Of a stretch of 64,000 nucleotides of DNA, positions 36,263-50,500 are shown piece after piece. The DNA is taken from the NCBI GenBank assembly GCA_964007475.1, contig OZ023273.1, forward strand, positions 136,373,308 through 136,437,307. The letters run 5' to 3'. Origin of the DNA: Hybos culiciformis. Taxonomy: Eukaryota; Arthropoda; Insecta; Diptera; Hybotidae. Position numbers and translations under genes: made by a program. The notes under the pieces are model-generated. The model made no database searches. It saw only the letters and a list, made by a program, of their open reading frames with translations, and was not told the DNA's origin. The stretch's first letter is position 1; each line of letters starts with the position of its first letter.

Positions 36263-37939
36263 TTATACATCATAACTTAATAGTGGTGTATCATTATATC
36301 TGGTTGTTCTCGAATTCGAGCACGGCATTAACCAACAAGCAGGGTGACCTCGACCAAAAACATCCGACAATAACGCAAATTTACGTCGATGTGGACGGTA
36401 TGTACCTTTTTGTTGGACTGCCTCAATTGCAGTTTCATCGTATAAAATTGCTAAAAAGGAAAATACTTATAAATTTATTGTTTTTTTTTTTTTTTTGGAG
36501 GATACGAATAAATATGTTTCCCGGAAGTGAGTGAGTTAACGATTTCTTTTCAAATAGATTTTCATAATTTTATAAACTTTATTTTTTTTCTTGAACTGAC
36601 ATTACTAGATCATTTCAAAATTCCTCTTCAATAAAAAAAAATAATCATCTCCACATTATTTTATTTCTATTAATTTTTTTAATTTAAACTACCTTATTGT
36701 CAAAACTTGACTCACCATGCATTTGATCAAACATTATAGCTAATACAAAAAGACCAAACAGGGTTGATTCCAGAAGTAAAATTACTGAATGCAACCTGAA
36801 ATACATTATTTTTTAGATAATTTGAAAAAAAAAAAATTTAAATATAATGTTTGTAGCATGCAAATTAAATCTGGATGGTTATAATTTCATGATCAATTAT
36901 GTGCCACCTTTGATTGTATTTATTAACTTACATTCTGGCTTGAGACTCAGGCAAATTAGCATTACAAGTTTCGCATGGATACACCCATGATCCAATTACT
37001 ATGATCATTGAATAAAGTGCCAAAATGCCAACATAAACTAAAAATTGAAGGAAGAATTTTTGATTCCGCTCTCCAACGCAATTATTAATCCTAAAAATAT
37101 TAAAATAAATTAAAATTCGATTTAAGTTTAAAACTTGGAAATTAAAATAAATATTAGTTATACCAAGGACAATGGTGATCCATTCGTCTAATACAGCGTT
37201 TACAAATTCTGCAATGATGTGCTCTTGGTGGTCTAAAGTTTTTCATTAATTTTTATTAAAGTTTATATAAGTATCAAATTTATAAAGTCTTTATTTACCT
37301 ATATGTTTCACATCGTGTGCACACTGTCCAATCTCCTTGATCATGACCATTTTTCTGGGAATGTAAATCTGAGAAATCTAATCGATTTGTTGGTAATGGC
37401 ACTATACCTGGATCTGATAGTACAGCTTTTAAATGTGCCAGCGATAATAAAAAAACAATTGTATTAAATGTAATCACGTGAACTGGTGCCCAAAAACTAG
37501 AAATAAATTAGATTTTTATTTGGGTAGTTAGCTACCTAATCAAAAATAAAAATAAGTTCTATTGAAAAATACTGAATATTGAAATTTTGTTTTAGTCTTT
37601 TGGTTCAACTTGAGAGACCTTTGCAGTGCTTGCTAGGTACCTACACTTTTAGCTTAAATTTCTGATTGAAAGTAACATAGGACTGTTTTGTTATAAATAG
37701 GTATTTGGAACTTCAACGAGACGATTTTGGAATAAAAGTCTTAGCTCTAGCCATTAATAGTATTACACTAAATCAATAAAATAGAATTGATTAAAATATG
37801 CAGTAGTATAGAGGAAAACAATTCACCTCGCTTTCATTGTTTGAACAATAATCTGAATAAAAACATAGTCTGCGTAAAAAATTGCTAAATATGTGATTGC
37901 TAGGCAAATAATTCCACAAGGATCCCGAACAAACGTCAT
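36263..37939 (-). CDS. DHHC palmitoyltransferase, ZDHHC3/7-like
   Basis: Six exons, joined 37939-37827, 37496-37299, 37232-37164, 37090-36932, 36795-36716 and 36450-36263. The total is 807 nt (268 aa) with consistent phases. The enzyme transfers palmitate from acyl-CoA to cysteines of membrane proteins, typically at the Golgi. The order is TM1 ([20 protein letters not shown]), TM2 ([16 protein letters not shown]), the DPG motif ([10 protein letters not shown]), and the Cys-rich domain with [13 protein letters not shown] and catalytic DHHC at 122-125. Then come [12 protein letters not shown] (the TTxE-equivalent region is not obvious), TM3 ([19 protein letters not shown]) and TM4 ([19 protein letters not shown]), with a cytosolic tail ending in YDV. 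Start: first ATG in frame before FVRDPCGI, a segment conserved in the ZDHHC3/7 group. The gene is divergent from Stam, with about 1.2 kb between starts. The subfamily is less certain than the family. Confidence 0.9.
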
Positions 37940-39133
37940 CCTGTTTCTAGATTTTTTTAAATAATCTAAAAGTTTTGATTATAAGAAACTTTATTTTTTA
38001 TTTTTTAATTTTCCTTCATTTTTTTCCATTTTTCATTTATATTTTTTTTTTTATATTTTTTTAGCTTCAAAAATCGAAGTACAGGCAGCTGATCTATATA
38101 TTTTTTTTTATTTACATTATATTTTGTTTACAGGGCTGCCACACATTGATATTTAAATATTCTCATAAAATTAAAAAATGTACTAAGAACATCAGATAAT
38201 GAAAATTTGAAGCCAGATTAAAATTTTCCTAAAAAACAGTATTTAATAAATTACAATAATTTTTCAATCATCTAGGTATAGCTCTCGATATTATTATAAA
38301 ACACTTTCGTTTTAGTGTAGTGCCTAGAATTTAGATTTAACAGATTAAAGTACTAAACAGAATTGGGACGACAACGACAGCGATTGTCAAAAAAAAAAAT
38401 AGAAACCATGTATTCATATGGAAATAATCACAATTGAGGCGACCAACGACAAGTGACTTTATCGCCTTTTATCGCCTGGCGATAAATTAGAAAGAAATGA
38501 AAAATTACAATTTTTTTTATTGGTTTTTATCTGTATTATTTTCTTATATATACATATATGTTAAATTTTGGAAATTTTATGTGGCAGAAAGATTTAATTT
38601 TTTGAATTTTTAAAACGTAAGTGCTGAAAAGTCATGTATTCAAGTGGTGAGTTTCTGTGACATGTGACAGGGGCGATTAAAATGTAATTTTGATGGGAAA
38701 ATCTGGCACTTCTGATATCAGTCTCTGACAGATGACAATTCTTTGTTGAACATTTTTTATTCATTGGCAATTAATTGGTTAACAAAAATAAAAAAACTTC
38801 AAAAAATTAGTCAGCGAAAAGACGAAATTTATTTTTTTTTTTTAGATAATAATTAATAAATTCTAAAAATTCAAAAAAATAATAATAAAAAATTTTGATA
38901 ATTTTATTTCGCATTTCATAATTTAATAATTAAAAAAAAAAAAAAAAAAAACTATAAAAATCACAGATTTGAACACTAAAGTGCTGCTGATAAAAAAAAT
39001 AAGCGAAAAAAAAAAAAAAAAAGAAACGAAAAAAAAATTTTTCAAAGAAAGAAAATTACAAAATTGAAAACATTTTTTTGTTTTAATTTTTATTTTATTT
39101 TATTTTAATTTTTTTTTTCATTTAAAATTCGCG
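37940..39133. promoter_or_regulatory. Divergent intergenic region between the DHHC gene and Stam
   Basis: About 1.2 kb separates the start codons of two genes pointing away from each other, so promoters and 5' UTRs for both must lie here. It is AT-rich with long T and A runs (for example near 38045 and 38935-38950). No TATA box or other element can be assigned with confidence. Confidence 0.45.
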
Positions 39134-42100
39134 ATGGGAATTTTTGGAGCAGCACCATTTGAAACGGAAATTGGTAAAATCTTGTTATCATCGTTGTGTT
39201 GTTAGAATTAATTTTTTGGAAAAAGAAAATTAAAATTATGTTTTTATTTTAATACGGGGAAACAACTTTTCTACTAATTGTTTAAAAATATGGAGAGGGC
39301 AAATATATGGGCCAAAGTGCAGTGATGACGATTTGCCTGAAACTTGGTGGGGGGGTAGAGACGGTGTCTATGAGCCCCTAAAATCGAAAATCGTTTTTGG
39401 GGCTTTAGCTCCGTCTCGGACATAGTGAAGAAAATTTTAAACGAATGGACGATGAGCTCATCATAATTATTTAATGCCTTCTGTGTCAATGTCCAACACG
39501 AAAATGTTTTTTCTACAAATTTGGAATAATAAGTTCTGTTCTGATCCCCAATTAACAAAAATAAATCTCATAAATAAAACTTTGATTTAAAAATGTAAAT
39601 AAAGGAAGGTTTTTGATCTAAGTACCTTTACATATCTATAAAGGTCTGTATGTAGGTATGTTTCAACAGAGTTCAAATAGGTAACTACCATTAGACCCCA
39701 AAATATTAATCTGGGATATCAAAAACTACAGCTCTTATAGCTGTAGATAGGTAGCCTATGAATCAATCTACTTCCAAAAATTTTTTTCATTTTAATAATG
39801 GGTGTTATGGTGATTGATGATAATATTTATCATTTTTCATGTTTTGGATATTTTTTTTTTATATAATTTCCTTGTCTGCTTAATTCCTTTGTTGTCTGGC
39901 TCAGCTGATAAAACAAAATGGGTATACCTATACATTGTCTTCGGTACTAGAAATATAGATTTAAGTAAACAAAACTTTTTTTTTATAATAATTAATCAAC
40001 ACAAGCTAAAAAAATGAACATAATCAGTATTTATTAATTTTTAAAGTCATCAATTCAAGAGTGATTTTAATTCATAAATATGTATTTCTGGTCTACGCTC
40101 CTCGCAGCTCTTATCATTGCAACCTTCGTTTCATCAAGTCTGAATCCTCCCTAAGTTCAAGTTTGCTTCTGAATTTTTTATGTCCAGAAATTTTGCAATT
40201 TCGTTTATTGTTAATCAACCACCATCTTACAAAATTTCCAAGAAATTACCAATCAAAGTTCTTTGTTAAGCTTTTTACATTAAATTTTATTTTCATCCTT
40301 AAAATAATTTTGTATTTTCTTAATTATATTTTCTAATAATGTATATTTTACATAAATAAATAAAATTTGAATTTTTGTAATTGTAATTAACTTCTTTAAA
40401 ATATATGAAAAACTGGCAAGCGACTCGCAAAGACCTCATACCTACCTGCGTGAAGAAATTTTTTTTAAATTTAATTTTTTTAGGTACCGATTATGACGTT
40501 GTTTTTAAATTTCAATAAAATTCTTTATTTCTTTAATATTATTTGGCAGTTCATTAAATATTTTCAGAATCTTGTGTAGTAACATATTTCTAGTTTTTTC
40601 ATTTCTTAGTCTATCTTATCTAAAATTATTTTGATTCCTTAAAAAAAAAAAAGATTACACCTGACCTATAATGTGACACACTGTACCTACATATATGTAG
40701 TAATCCAGTATAACATTCAGTCAAATAAAAAAAAAGTTATTCATATGGATAGTTATCTGTAGTGTGAAAAAAATTATGAAGAAAAAAACCAAAAAAAAAA
40801 AAAAATTATGATAACAATTTGGTGAATAAAATGTTTAATTTATCATTTTCATGTGCGTATTATTATTATTAGCATAATTAAAGCTTTAATCAATGAAATC
40901 GAAACATGGAAATAATATAATATGTTGATTATTTTTTTCTATGAACTTTTTAAAATTGAATTTTAATTTTATTTTTATTTCAAGAAAAAGGATAATTTTT
41001 ACAAATTATATTCTTTTACTAGTTTTGAAAAGAAAAATTTATTTTAATATTAATGAAAAGTATAGAAGGATGAGCACAATGTCTGTTTCTTAATTAACTT
41101 CGTTCCACATTGTTACCAGCCATTTCAACAAAATATTGTCTTATTAATAAATAGTCTATAAAAAAGGATAATTTTCTTTTTGCAGAAAAAGCCACAAATG
41201 AGAAAAATACAACTGACCCATGGGCCTTAATTATGGACATTTGTGATAAAGTATCGGCATATCCACGCAATGCCAAAGATTGTCTAAAAGCTATATTAAA
41301 AAGATTGGCACACTCTGATCCTCATGTTGTAATCCAAGCATTAACATTATTAGATGCTTGTGTCAATAATTGTGGAAAATCATTTCATTTAGAAGTTGCC
41401 TCACGAGAATTCGAAACCGAATACAAAAAACTATTATTAAAAGCGCAGCCAGCAGTTATGCAGGTAACAATTGAATTATAATGAAGTGAAAGATTAGAGT
41501 TTAACAATTCAACATCTTTCTTAAATTTTACTTACACCTTTTTCAGGCTATATACATTTTTTTATTTTTTTTATTCAAAATTGGAAATTATGATTTCACT
41601 AATTTTTTATTTTAGAAAATGCTTCAGCAAATAAAAAAATGGGCTGAAAATGATTTCAAAACTGATCCACAATTAAATTTGATTCCATCATTCTATCAAA
41701 AATTACGAGAAGAGGGACATAATTTTTCATTGGCAGATACAAAACAATCACAGAAACAAACTGCAGCACAGGCAGCTGCTTTAAAAGACCCAAATGTAGT
41801 TTCTAGTCAGCAAGAGGAAGATGACATCGCTAAGGCTATTGAATTGTCTTTAAAGGAAGTTAAAAATAGTCCAAAAAAACAAACAACAGGAAACTCATCT
41901 TCAAGTGGAGTAGTGACTTCCACTGCAAGCTCTTATGTATGTTAGAAATAAAATATTTTGATTTTATTTTATTATTTATTCAAAAAAATTTAAATTGTCT
42001 CTTACTTAATGTAAGAATTCGTTCCATCTTTATATACAAAGTTTAATTTCAGGAAAATAATATGTTACAAAAGTTGATTATCACTTAATTTTATTTTTAT

Positions 42101-44636
42101 TTTCTATAAACATTTGTTGCCAAAAATGAATTCTCAACAAGTATAGCAAAGTTAAGATCTTATTTTATATATGTATATATTTTTAACTATATTTTAGCCT
42201 TCACTTTATCCATCATTTACTGCTCCTTCTGCATCTGCAATACAAGAACCTGAACCAAGAAAAGTTCGAGCTTTGTACGATTTTGAAGCTGCTGAAGAGA
42301 ATGAATTAACATTTAAAGCTGGAGATATAATTCTTGTAACAGATGACACGGATCCAAATTGGTGGAAAGGTTCTAATGACCGTGGTGATGGCTTATTTCC
42401 ATCGAATTTTGTAACGGCCGATTTAAGCTTTGAGCCAGAAAGAGAACAACAACAATTATTGACTTCCACGAAGAAGACAGTTCAATTCGAAGATGAGAAA
42501 GGAGAAAAATCAGATCTTCTGAGCGATGATTTGGCTAATTTGAAATTGGATGTGGCTAATGAAATAAATGAAGAAAAAATCGATCGCTTATTACATTTAT
42601 TACATGAAGCTAATCCTGAAGATCCTTCTCAGGACACAGAAGAAATGTTGCGATTAGAGCAAGAAGTTAATCAAATGGGCCCTTTAATTGATTGTGAATT
42701 AGAGCGTGTTGATCGAAAGCACGCACAATTGACTCAACTTTCAAGTGACTTGGTAGATGCAGTAAATTTATATCATACTTTGATGCGTGAACCCGAAAGA
42801 AATTTAGCTGCGGGATATGCGGCACCATTACAAATGGGATTAAATTATGTTGGTGTACCATCGATGAATTATGGAATGTCACAGAGTTCCCAACTATATG
42901 GTAATGGTAAAAATTTTTAAATTATTTTTAATTTGGTCAAATGAATTCTTTACCAGGAAGCCGTATAAAATCGGCCTTAAGTTATTAATAATATATAATT
43001 ACTTCATGTTATTTTGGATTTTATTATGTAAGAAGAAACTAAATTTGAATTATTAGAAATAGAAATAATTTTGCTTATTTTTGAAATTTTTCACCTTTTC
43101 TAGAACTAGAAGTTACTTTTTCCAGACTAATTTTAAATAATTTGAAAAATTATTTAATAATTTGCAACTAAAATTTATTCTCAAAATTGAAGCAAGACTA
43201 AATACTAAATAATTTTTTTACTACAGGAGCTCAAAACTTATACAATCCAGCTTCACAATCTTTACAAACGGGGGCAGGTCCGCACTCGCTGCCCCTAATG
43301 ATGCACCAAATTCAAACGTCTATGCCAGGTCAAATTCCGGTACAATACCAAAATGGGGGCAACAATCACCAGCACAGCCAAGTAACACATTCACAATATG
43401 GACCGTCGATGTTGCAGCAACAACAGTCTTCACAACCGAACAATAATTTTCAAATTCAACAAAACGGACAGTTTCAGCAACATCATAATCAACAACAACA
43501 ACAACAGCAGCAACAACAACATCAATTTCAGGCATCAAGTAGCTTTCAACAACCAAATAATAATGAACAAATCCATCAACAAACTCACTTTCAACACATT
43601 AATGGGCCTGTTACCAATCCAATGGCCGGAATACCATCACAATTTATTCAACAGCAGCAACAACACTCTCAGCCTCATTCACTCCCTCCAATGAATATGA
43701 ATCTTGGAATGATGATGGGGTTACCCCATCCAAATCAGTTTGCCCAATTAAATCAACCTGTTACACAAACAATTTTAGGTGGACAAAATGATTCAAAAAC
43801 AAACATTCCAATTTATCAACAACAACGGTAAATAAAATATTTGTATGTAAAAGAGAAAAATCAAACAAAGAAATAATGATATTTAAAAAAGGGATGAAAT
43901 GATATGATAAAAAAAAACTTTAAATTTAAAATATTAATTAAATTTCTAATCAAGGTTCCAATCAAATTTATATTAAATACTAATATTATCCGCTGGTGAA
44001 GTTTTAATATTCCGATCTAATAAAAGTTATCCATTTGATTACAATTGAAAACGAATAATTTTATCTTTCTAAAATTTTATAATTTTGCAGTGTTTTTAAG
44101 AAGATTTATTCAAAAATTTATAATTAAATGAACTTCTCATCGCGGTGAAATTTCGTTACATAGATATTAAATTATCATATAATAAAAATAAATTTTGATC
44201 TGTCTTAAAGAATGTTACCATTTACCTATAATCCAAAATTAAAATGAAATTTCATTCGAACAAAATTTAAAAATTTTATGTGTTTTTATTAAAATAGTAT
44301 AAGTGTCAGTTTCTTTTTTTTTTATTATTCTCATATTAAATTGCAATTATTGGCCGACAAATTCTGTGAAAACCAAACTTCTGCATTACGAAATATCGCA
44401 ATATAAACATCTTGGCTTGATATTTTTCATAAAAAATTATTGCATTATAAATTTATAGTTAAAAAAACTAAAATATTTTATTAATTATTTTGTTTACGAA
44501 AAGTATTTCATCATTACTAATGATTATTCGAATACATACTTCATAATTGTGAATGTAATTCTTTTAAAATACTTATATTTTTTTTTTAAAAAATTATTTT
44601 CACAGGAATCCTTCTCAAGGTGAAGAGAAATATTAA
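39134..44636 (+). CDS. Stam: Signal transducing adapter molecule (STAM), ESCRT-0 subunit
   Basis: Exons 39134-39173, 41186-41463, 41616-41936, 42198-42900, 43227-43827 and 44606-44636 join in frame to 657 aa. STAM pairs with Hrs in ESCRT-0 on early endosomes, binds ubiquitinated receptors and sorts them to lysosomes (established for the family). The domains are VHS (about 5-140; [29 protein letters not shown]), a ubiquitin-interacting motif ([15 protein letters not shown], about 173-187) and SH3 (about 235-292; [19 protein letters not shown]). A GAT-like coiled coil follows (about 325-410), then a Gln-rich low-complexity tail. Exon 1 is only 40 nt ([13 protein letters not shown]). The last exon is a prediction: the frame in exon 5 meets TAA at 43829, but a GT at 43828 splices to CAG at 44605 and adds [10 protein letters not shown]. 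Without it the protein is about 10 residues shorter. Intron 1 is about 2 kb. Confidence 0.94.
40060..40380. repeat. Possible retroposon 3'-end fragment in Stam intron 1
   Basis: A stretch richer in G/C than its surroundings carries a 91-codon frame with a LINE C-terminus feel (VYAPR...HCNLRF...LLNFL). A short AT-rich tail ending AATAAATAAAATTTG follows. No diagnostic motif is visible, so this is only a suggestion. Another non-AT-biased patch without coding sense lies at about 39290-39560. Confidence 0.3.
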
Positions 44637-47520
44637 TTTTAGCAGGAAGCCCTTACTCAACCTATTTTTTTTTTTTTGAAAAATAAGATTTAATAAATTT
44701 AATTATTTAATTTTGTTCTTTTTTGTGTTAACAATTCTCAATCGAAACTTAAATCAAGTAAAAGCTTTTAAAATAATTTTCTTAGCTTATTTTTCAATTT
44801 ATTAAGTATTTTGATTGTAAATTAATTGGAAGCTTTTAGAGAAATGTATTTTATCTTAATTGCATAAAAATTATAGTTTGGTTTATTATGACATTAATTA
44901 AAAAATTACTCATTTATGTATATATGATTCGGAAAGAATAAATTATTCAATATTATTCAATTATTTTGGTTTTTTTTGTTTTGAAATCTAGCTTCGTTAT
45001 GCCTGATCCATCTTCAAAATTTCTTGAATGAAAATGTTTTATACTTGGAAAAAAAAAATAATAAGTTTCCAACATCACTTTGAATTATTATTTTAACTTA
45101 ATCAGTTATTGAATTGCCGCATACCTGAAATGGAATTCTATAACAAGCAAACATTCTTTAAAATGTCACTCGAAAAACATTTTTCTGAACAACATAGTTA
45201 TAGAATTCAACCCCCTATTATTCATGAATTTATTTATGCTTTTTTTTTATTTTAAAATGTAAATTTAAATTCTTTTTTATTAAACAAAAAAAGTGCAATA
45301 GGTATACATTCATAATTTATAAATTTTTATTACGTTTAAAAATAGTTTTAATGAACTATTTTTTTTTTCATTTAAATGTTTTATTTTTTGAATTGTTTAT
45401 TTCTTAATTAATTTTTTATTTATCAAAATTATTAAATTTAATAAAAAACGTTACGTCTAGATTTTGTAACGCAAATTAAACTTATCCAACAATAAGTTAC
45501 ATAATTAAAATTACATAAAACAATCTATAAAGGAAGTTTAACTTAATACGAATGTATTGGAGCCGGTTTTATATTTAAAAAAAAATTATATAACGACGTA
45601 ATTATATATTTTCTTAAATATTTAAACTAATTTTTCAAAATATGTAGCCATAAGTTTAAAATTTTTTGTTATTTTCCTTTAAAATGTATATTAAAATTGT
45701 CTATTTAAAACCACTAAGAAATTTAAATCTACAAAATACAAGTAATTCAAAATAAATATTAAAATATGAAAATATTGATTGCATTTGTTTTGTTTCTTTT
45801 ATTTTATTTTAATTTGATAATTAATATTATAAAAATTATTATTTTTCTAACAATCAATATATTTTATGTTAAATATTTATTTTTAAAATTCTATATTTAA
45901 TACATATACATACTATAGTATAAACATTTATATGAATATTATTAATGTAAACGAATAAACATAAAAATATATAAAATATAAATTAGAATAAAAATGTTAT
46001 TATAATAATTATTTATTGTTTTATTTTTTAATATAACTAAGTAACAAACATTTTTTAAATATACATATTTTTAATATATCGACAGAAAAGATGCTTTAAT
46101 TTGGAACTGGATTTACTATTACTATTAGGTATATCAACACCTACAATATAAAATTATAATTAGGAATAGGTAATCAAATGAGTTCAGAATTTTTTTTTTT
46201 TGCCAGTTTATTGATAATTGAAATACAAATTTTTGTCAATTTACTAGATTTGAAGTAAAAAGTATGAAAGAATTTTTCTTTTTTTCCAATTAAATTTATT
46301 TCTTAACGTTTAAATATGAATTAATTATATTGATACGGTATACATATAATTAACGTAATGACGTAAAATTAAAAATACAATTAGAATAGAATAGAATTAA
46401 AAGAAAATATATAGCAATTTACAGATACAGTCAATATCAGGTGTTAGTCAGTTATTATTCAATATTTTTCTGTTTTAACTTGAAAGTTCTAATTGCTTGT
46501 TGGGTATATAATTTTGTCATTTTCATATTGTCATTGTCAATAATTGCAAATTGAAGTTAAAAAAGATAAAATGTAAACAAAAGAGCATTGTTTTGGGTTT
46601 TGTTATGTGAATTTGACTTTGACGTATTTTTTCTTGTTTTTGTTGTGCTTTTCATATTCACTCACTGACCGACTAAGGCCAGGCTCTACCAAATTGATTT
46701 TAAAGATTTCAAAATTAGTATTTTATTAGTTTTTAATTAAATTAAATATTTAATAATTTTGATACTAAATTTTATCAATTTAAAGAACAAAATAATTGTA
46801 GTGAAAGTGAATAACGTTTTCAAATTAAAAAATAAGTAAATAATTGTAAGAAAGACCTTAATAATTATTATTCTAAATTTTAAACTCATTGGAAATGGAA
46901 ATTATTTGATAAGAGAATTATTCTAATTTCCAAATTTTAATTAAAAATAATTTTGTTAAAAATAATTTACCACCGTCAACAATTTTGGTATCGGCCTCGA
47001 ACTGAAAATAAATTAATTTCCCCTGTGCCTGTAACTATATATAGGTAGGTGCATATTCCTTGGTGGGTATAAGTAAATACTTACCTGTTGTTCAGTCTTC
47101 AATTAACAGAGTACTTACATAGGCATTTAACTACCTACCTAAAACCCTAAACTTACTTTTTAGTACCTACCTATATAACAACACAATTTCGGCCATAATA
47201 TTGCTATAAAGCTTTAATTACCTATTAAAGGACAGATTTTAATTTTATTTAATATCCGAATTAGTCTCAAAAATTCATTAATTAGCTTATGCCAGAATTT
47301 TCTTAATTAATTAAATAATTTTTTTTTTTATCAGATAACATTTCCATAAAGACAAGAAATAATTTTTTTTTTTTCAAATAATACCTAGGATTTAAAAAGT
47401 TTGAGATTTATTAATAAAAACTGGTAAGTTATTTTTCTTATTACCTACATAAAAATAAAATAAAATATTTTAATTTAAAAAAATTTATTAACTTTTTTTT
47501 ACATTCAATTTTTTTCTTCT
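44637..47520. other. Convergent intergenic region between Stam and the FSIP2-like gene
   Basis: It contains the Stam 3' UTR with an AATAAA at about 44937-44942 (roughly 300 nt after the stop), then very AT-rich DNA without credible ORFs. A CCTACCTA/TACCTAC-rich patch occurs near 47040-47180. Nothing else is recognisable. Confidence 0.6.
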
Positions 47521-50500
47521 TCAAAGTAAATTTCCAATCGGGATAAAGAGACCGTGCTGTTTGCACAAGCATCTTGAGCCCGGTTTTTTTATATCCAATT
47601 TTTGTCTCATAACTGTATTTTGTAATTTAAAAATAATATCAGATGATAAAACACTGATGCACAAAAGTAAATTTGAATCATAATTGAAAACATTTTTGCC
47701 ATATGACAAAATTGAACTAGCCGTTGAATTTAGTAAATAATGTTTATCCAAGTCTAAAAAAAAAAGAAATATTATTTTTGTGAAACTTAAATTTGTTGAA
47801 TTCTAATATTATGTATAGTTGAAGCTGTTCAAGTTCGATTAATGTTTTAAAAAAAAGATTGTTTTTTTGACAAAATTAATTTAATCTTATAAATTTTGTC
47901 TAAGTAGTTTACTTAGTACCAAAAAGGAAGTATAACCTATACTAAATTTTTATAATTAGGTAATCATCGTGAAAAAAATACAAATTCAAATAACGGCACG
48001 TGAAAAAGCTTTCAGTCGCGTAGATATAATTGAGATTTAATCCTTTAACCCTTAACTTAACGCAGGAAAACGTTTGTGGTTCATTTGCCGGGCATACTTT
48101 GCATTGCGGTAATACTTTTAGATAAAAGTCGAGATAGCTTTACAAAAGTATGATTGTTTGATCGTCATTTTTTGATGCTTTCTTGTTCAGAATTTTGAGC
48201 TTAGTATTTGCTTTAAAAAAAAAATAGTATAGTCAACCAAATTCGCTGTTTTCGATTTCGTTGGTTCAAATTTCGATCAAAAAGAAAACATACTTAAGAG
48301 AGTATTTTAAGATTTTAATTTCTGACTTTCAATAGTTTAACTTTTTGCGAAATGTCAATGCAATCTTTTTTATTCACTTTTGATCAGACACTTCTCATAG
48401 AAATCATAAGACTTCCCTAAATTATACTTTCAGCCAAAATCCAATTTGATTTTTATATTTTTATTTATCAAACAAATTGATGATTTTAATAGAAAATAAT
48501 TTTAAACAGAGAATCAATTTTAACTTACCCAACAACTTTTCTGAAAGCTCCATTTTTATATTGTTTTTGTGATCAGAAAGCGCCTCAAATACTTTTTTCA
48601 TAACTCCCACCACTAACGCACGTTTAAATTTCACTAGCAAGTGAATTACATAAACTTTTTCATCTCGTCTACCATTAAATAAAGTACTTCGACTTCGACG
48701 TGAAAAAGATAAAGTTTCACTTATTTCGTCATCGTCTCCTTCATCCAAAGCACCTACAACTGAAAGTAAAGAACCCTAAAAAGCAAAAAAAAAATTTAAC
48801 AATCTGGATTTTATTCATTTCACAATTAAATTCGCATTTACCGGTGGAGTGGGTTGTCTTGATCTTGATGATTTTAGTTTTGTTTGAGAAAAATCTTCGT
48901 CATATTCCCACGCGGATTGACCAGGAACAATGTTCAAATCTGCACCAAACGAAACTGTTCTGGATAAACTTGGTTTTCTAGAAATTAGTTTTTTATTTAC
49001 TAGTTCAGACATTGTTTTCACAAAAGTACTCTCCTTAAGACCTTCTATTTCTGCTTCATTTTCAAGAACAAGCTCAACTTTCTAAATAAAAATTAATAAA
49101 AATTTAATATCTACTGATTCGTAATGTTACTGACATAAATATACTAATAAAATTGAACTGCTTTTGAATTGACCTGGTATTCGTAATATTTAAAATAAAT
49201 TTATTTCGTAAAAACATTTTCAAGCTTAAAGGTGAAATATCTATTGCAAAGTAGATATTCTCGGCAGTTCAACAACAATAATATATCATTATAATTATAT
49301 GAATATCAAATAGGGTTTTAGAAACTCGACCATAAGCTCGAGCGTTCAAGTTTTTTGTATAAGGAGGATCGGGTAGCTCGAGCCACCCGAGCCTTCTTAA
49401 AAATAAAATACATATGAAAAAACAATGGCATAAAAAAACCAATTTCAGAGCATAAAATTCAACTTTACTCTTCTAATTTAATCATTATTAACCCATTACA
49501 AAATTATAAAAATAACAATAAATATTGCAAAATTATTAATTAGTAAAGTCACAAAATATTATAAAATATAAAAACAAAACATTATAAATTAAAAATTATA
49601 AATTATAAGTTAAAATTAACTGTGACTTATAAGATTGAAGTGAAATATTTCCTTATATACACTTTTCTGTTCACTAGCAGATAAAAACTCGATCTTCATT
49701 CAAGCAAAAACAGAGAACTAGCTCGAGCTTTTTGGATCGAGCCGGCTCGATCCAAAAACCCTAATATCAAACGATCAAAATTTCAACCTAATTTTTTTTT
49801 TTTTAAAACAATCGATTAGGATTGAGGATGAAACTTTCAGAACTAAGATGATTTGATAAATTATTTGTATTTTTACTTTTATACTTTTTATGTTTGTTTT
49901 TTATCGTGCAAATGGATATTGGATTGAACTATTTAAACATGAAACCTATTAATTTGTAATAATTAGATATGTATATTTTTCAAACCTTAAGTGTACTTTC
50001 CTCAATATCTTTAAAATAAAGCTCTAATCGTGTGTAGACCATTTTAAATGTCGTTTCATCTTTAACTAGATCCAATTGCACCTGAAAAATAATAAAAATT
50101 TTAAAATAAAGTGAATATGAGAATATTTAACCAACTTTTGACGCGATTCTTTGAAGAATGTATTTTGCTGTTTCGTAAGTGCTAATATTTGGAGATGAAC
50201 TGAAATCGGCAACATTCCAATTTTGTAAATCAACTGCAGTGGCAATTGCATCTTTCAAGTCTTTTTTTGATAATTTTCTATAAAATTGAACTTCTTCTTT
50301 TGGATCTTGTTTTGATCCTTTAGTTGACTTTATAGTAGCTTCAGAACTAGTTACAGAGGGCCTCTAAAAAGTTTCAAAGATCAATTACAACTAAGCTAAT
50401 TAGATTTAATTTAAAATATATCTAAAAAGAAATTTAACGTTTCGTCTAACCTTGTTGGGCTGAGTTAAAAATTCTTTCTCTAATTGCTGTAGAACAGTTA

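Noticed and set aside
43320..43556. Frames opposite or shifted to the Stam Gln-rich exon (poly-Val and poly-Asn)
   Set aside because: Shadows of CAA/CAG repeats in the real coding frame.
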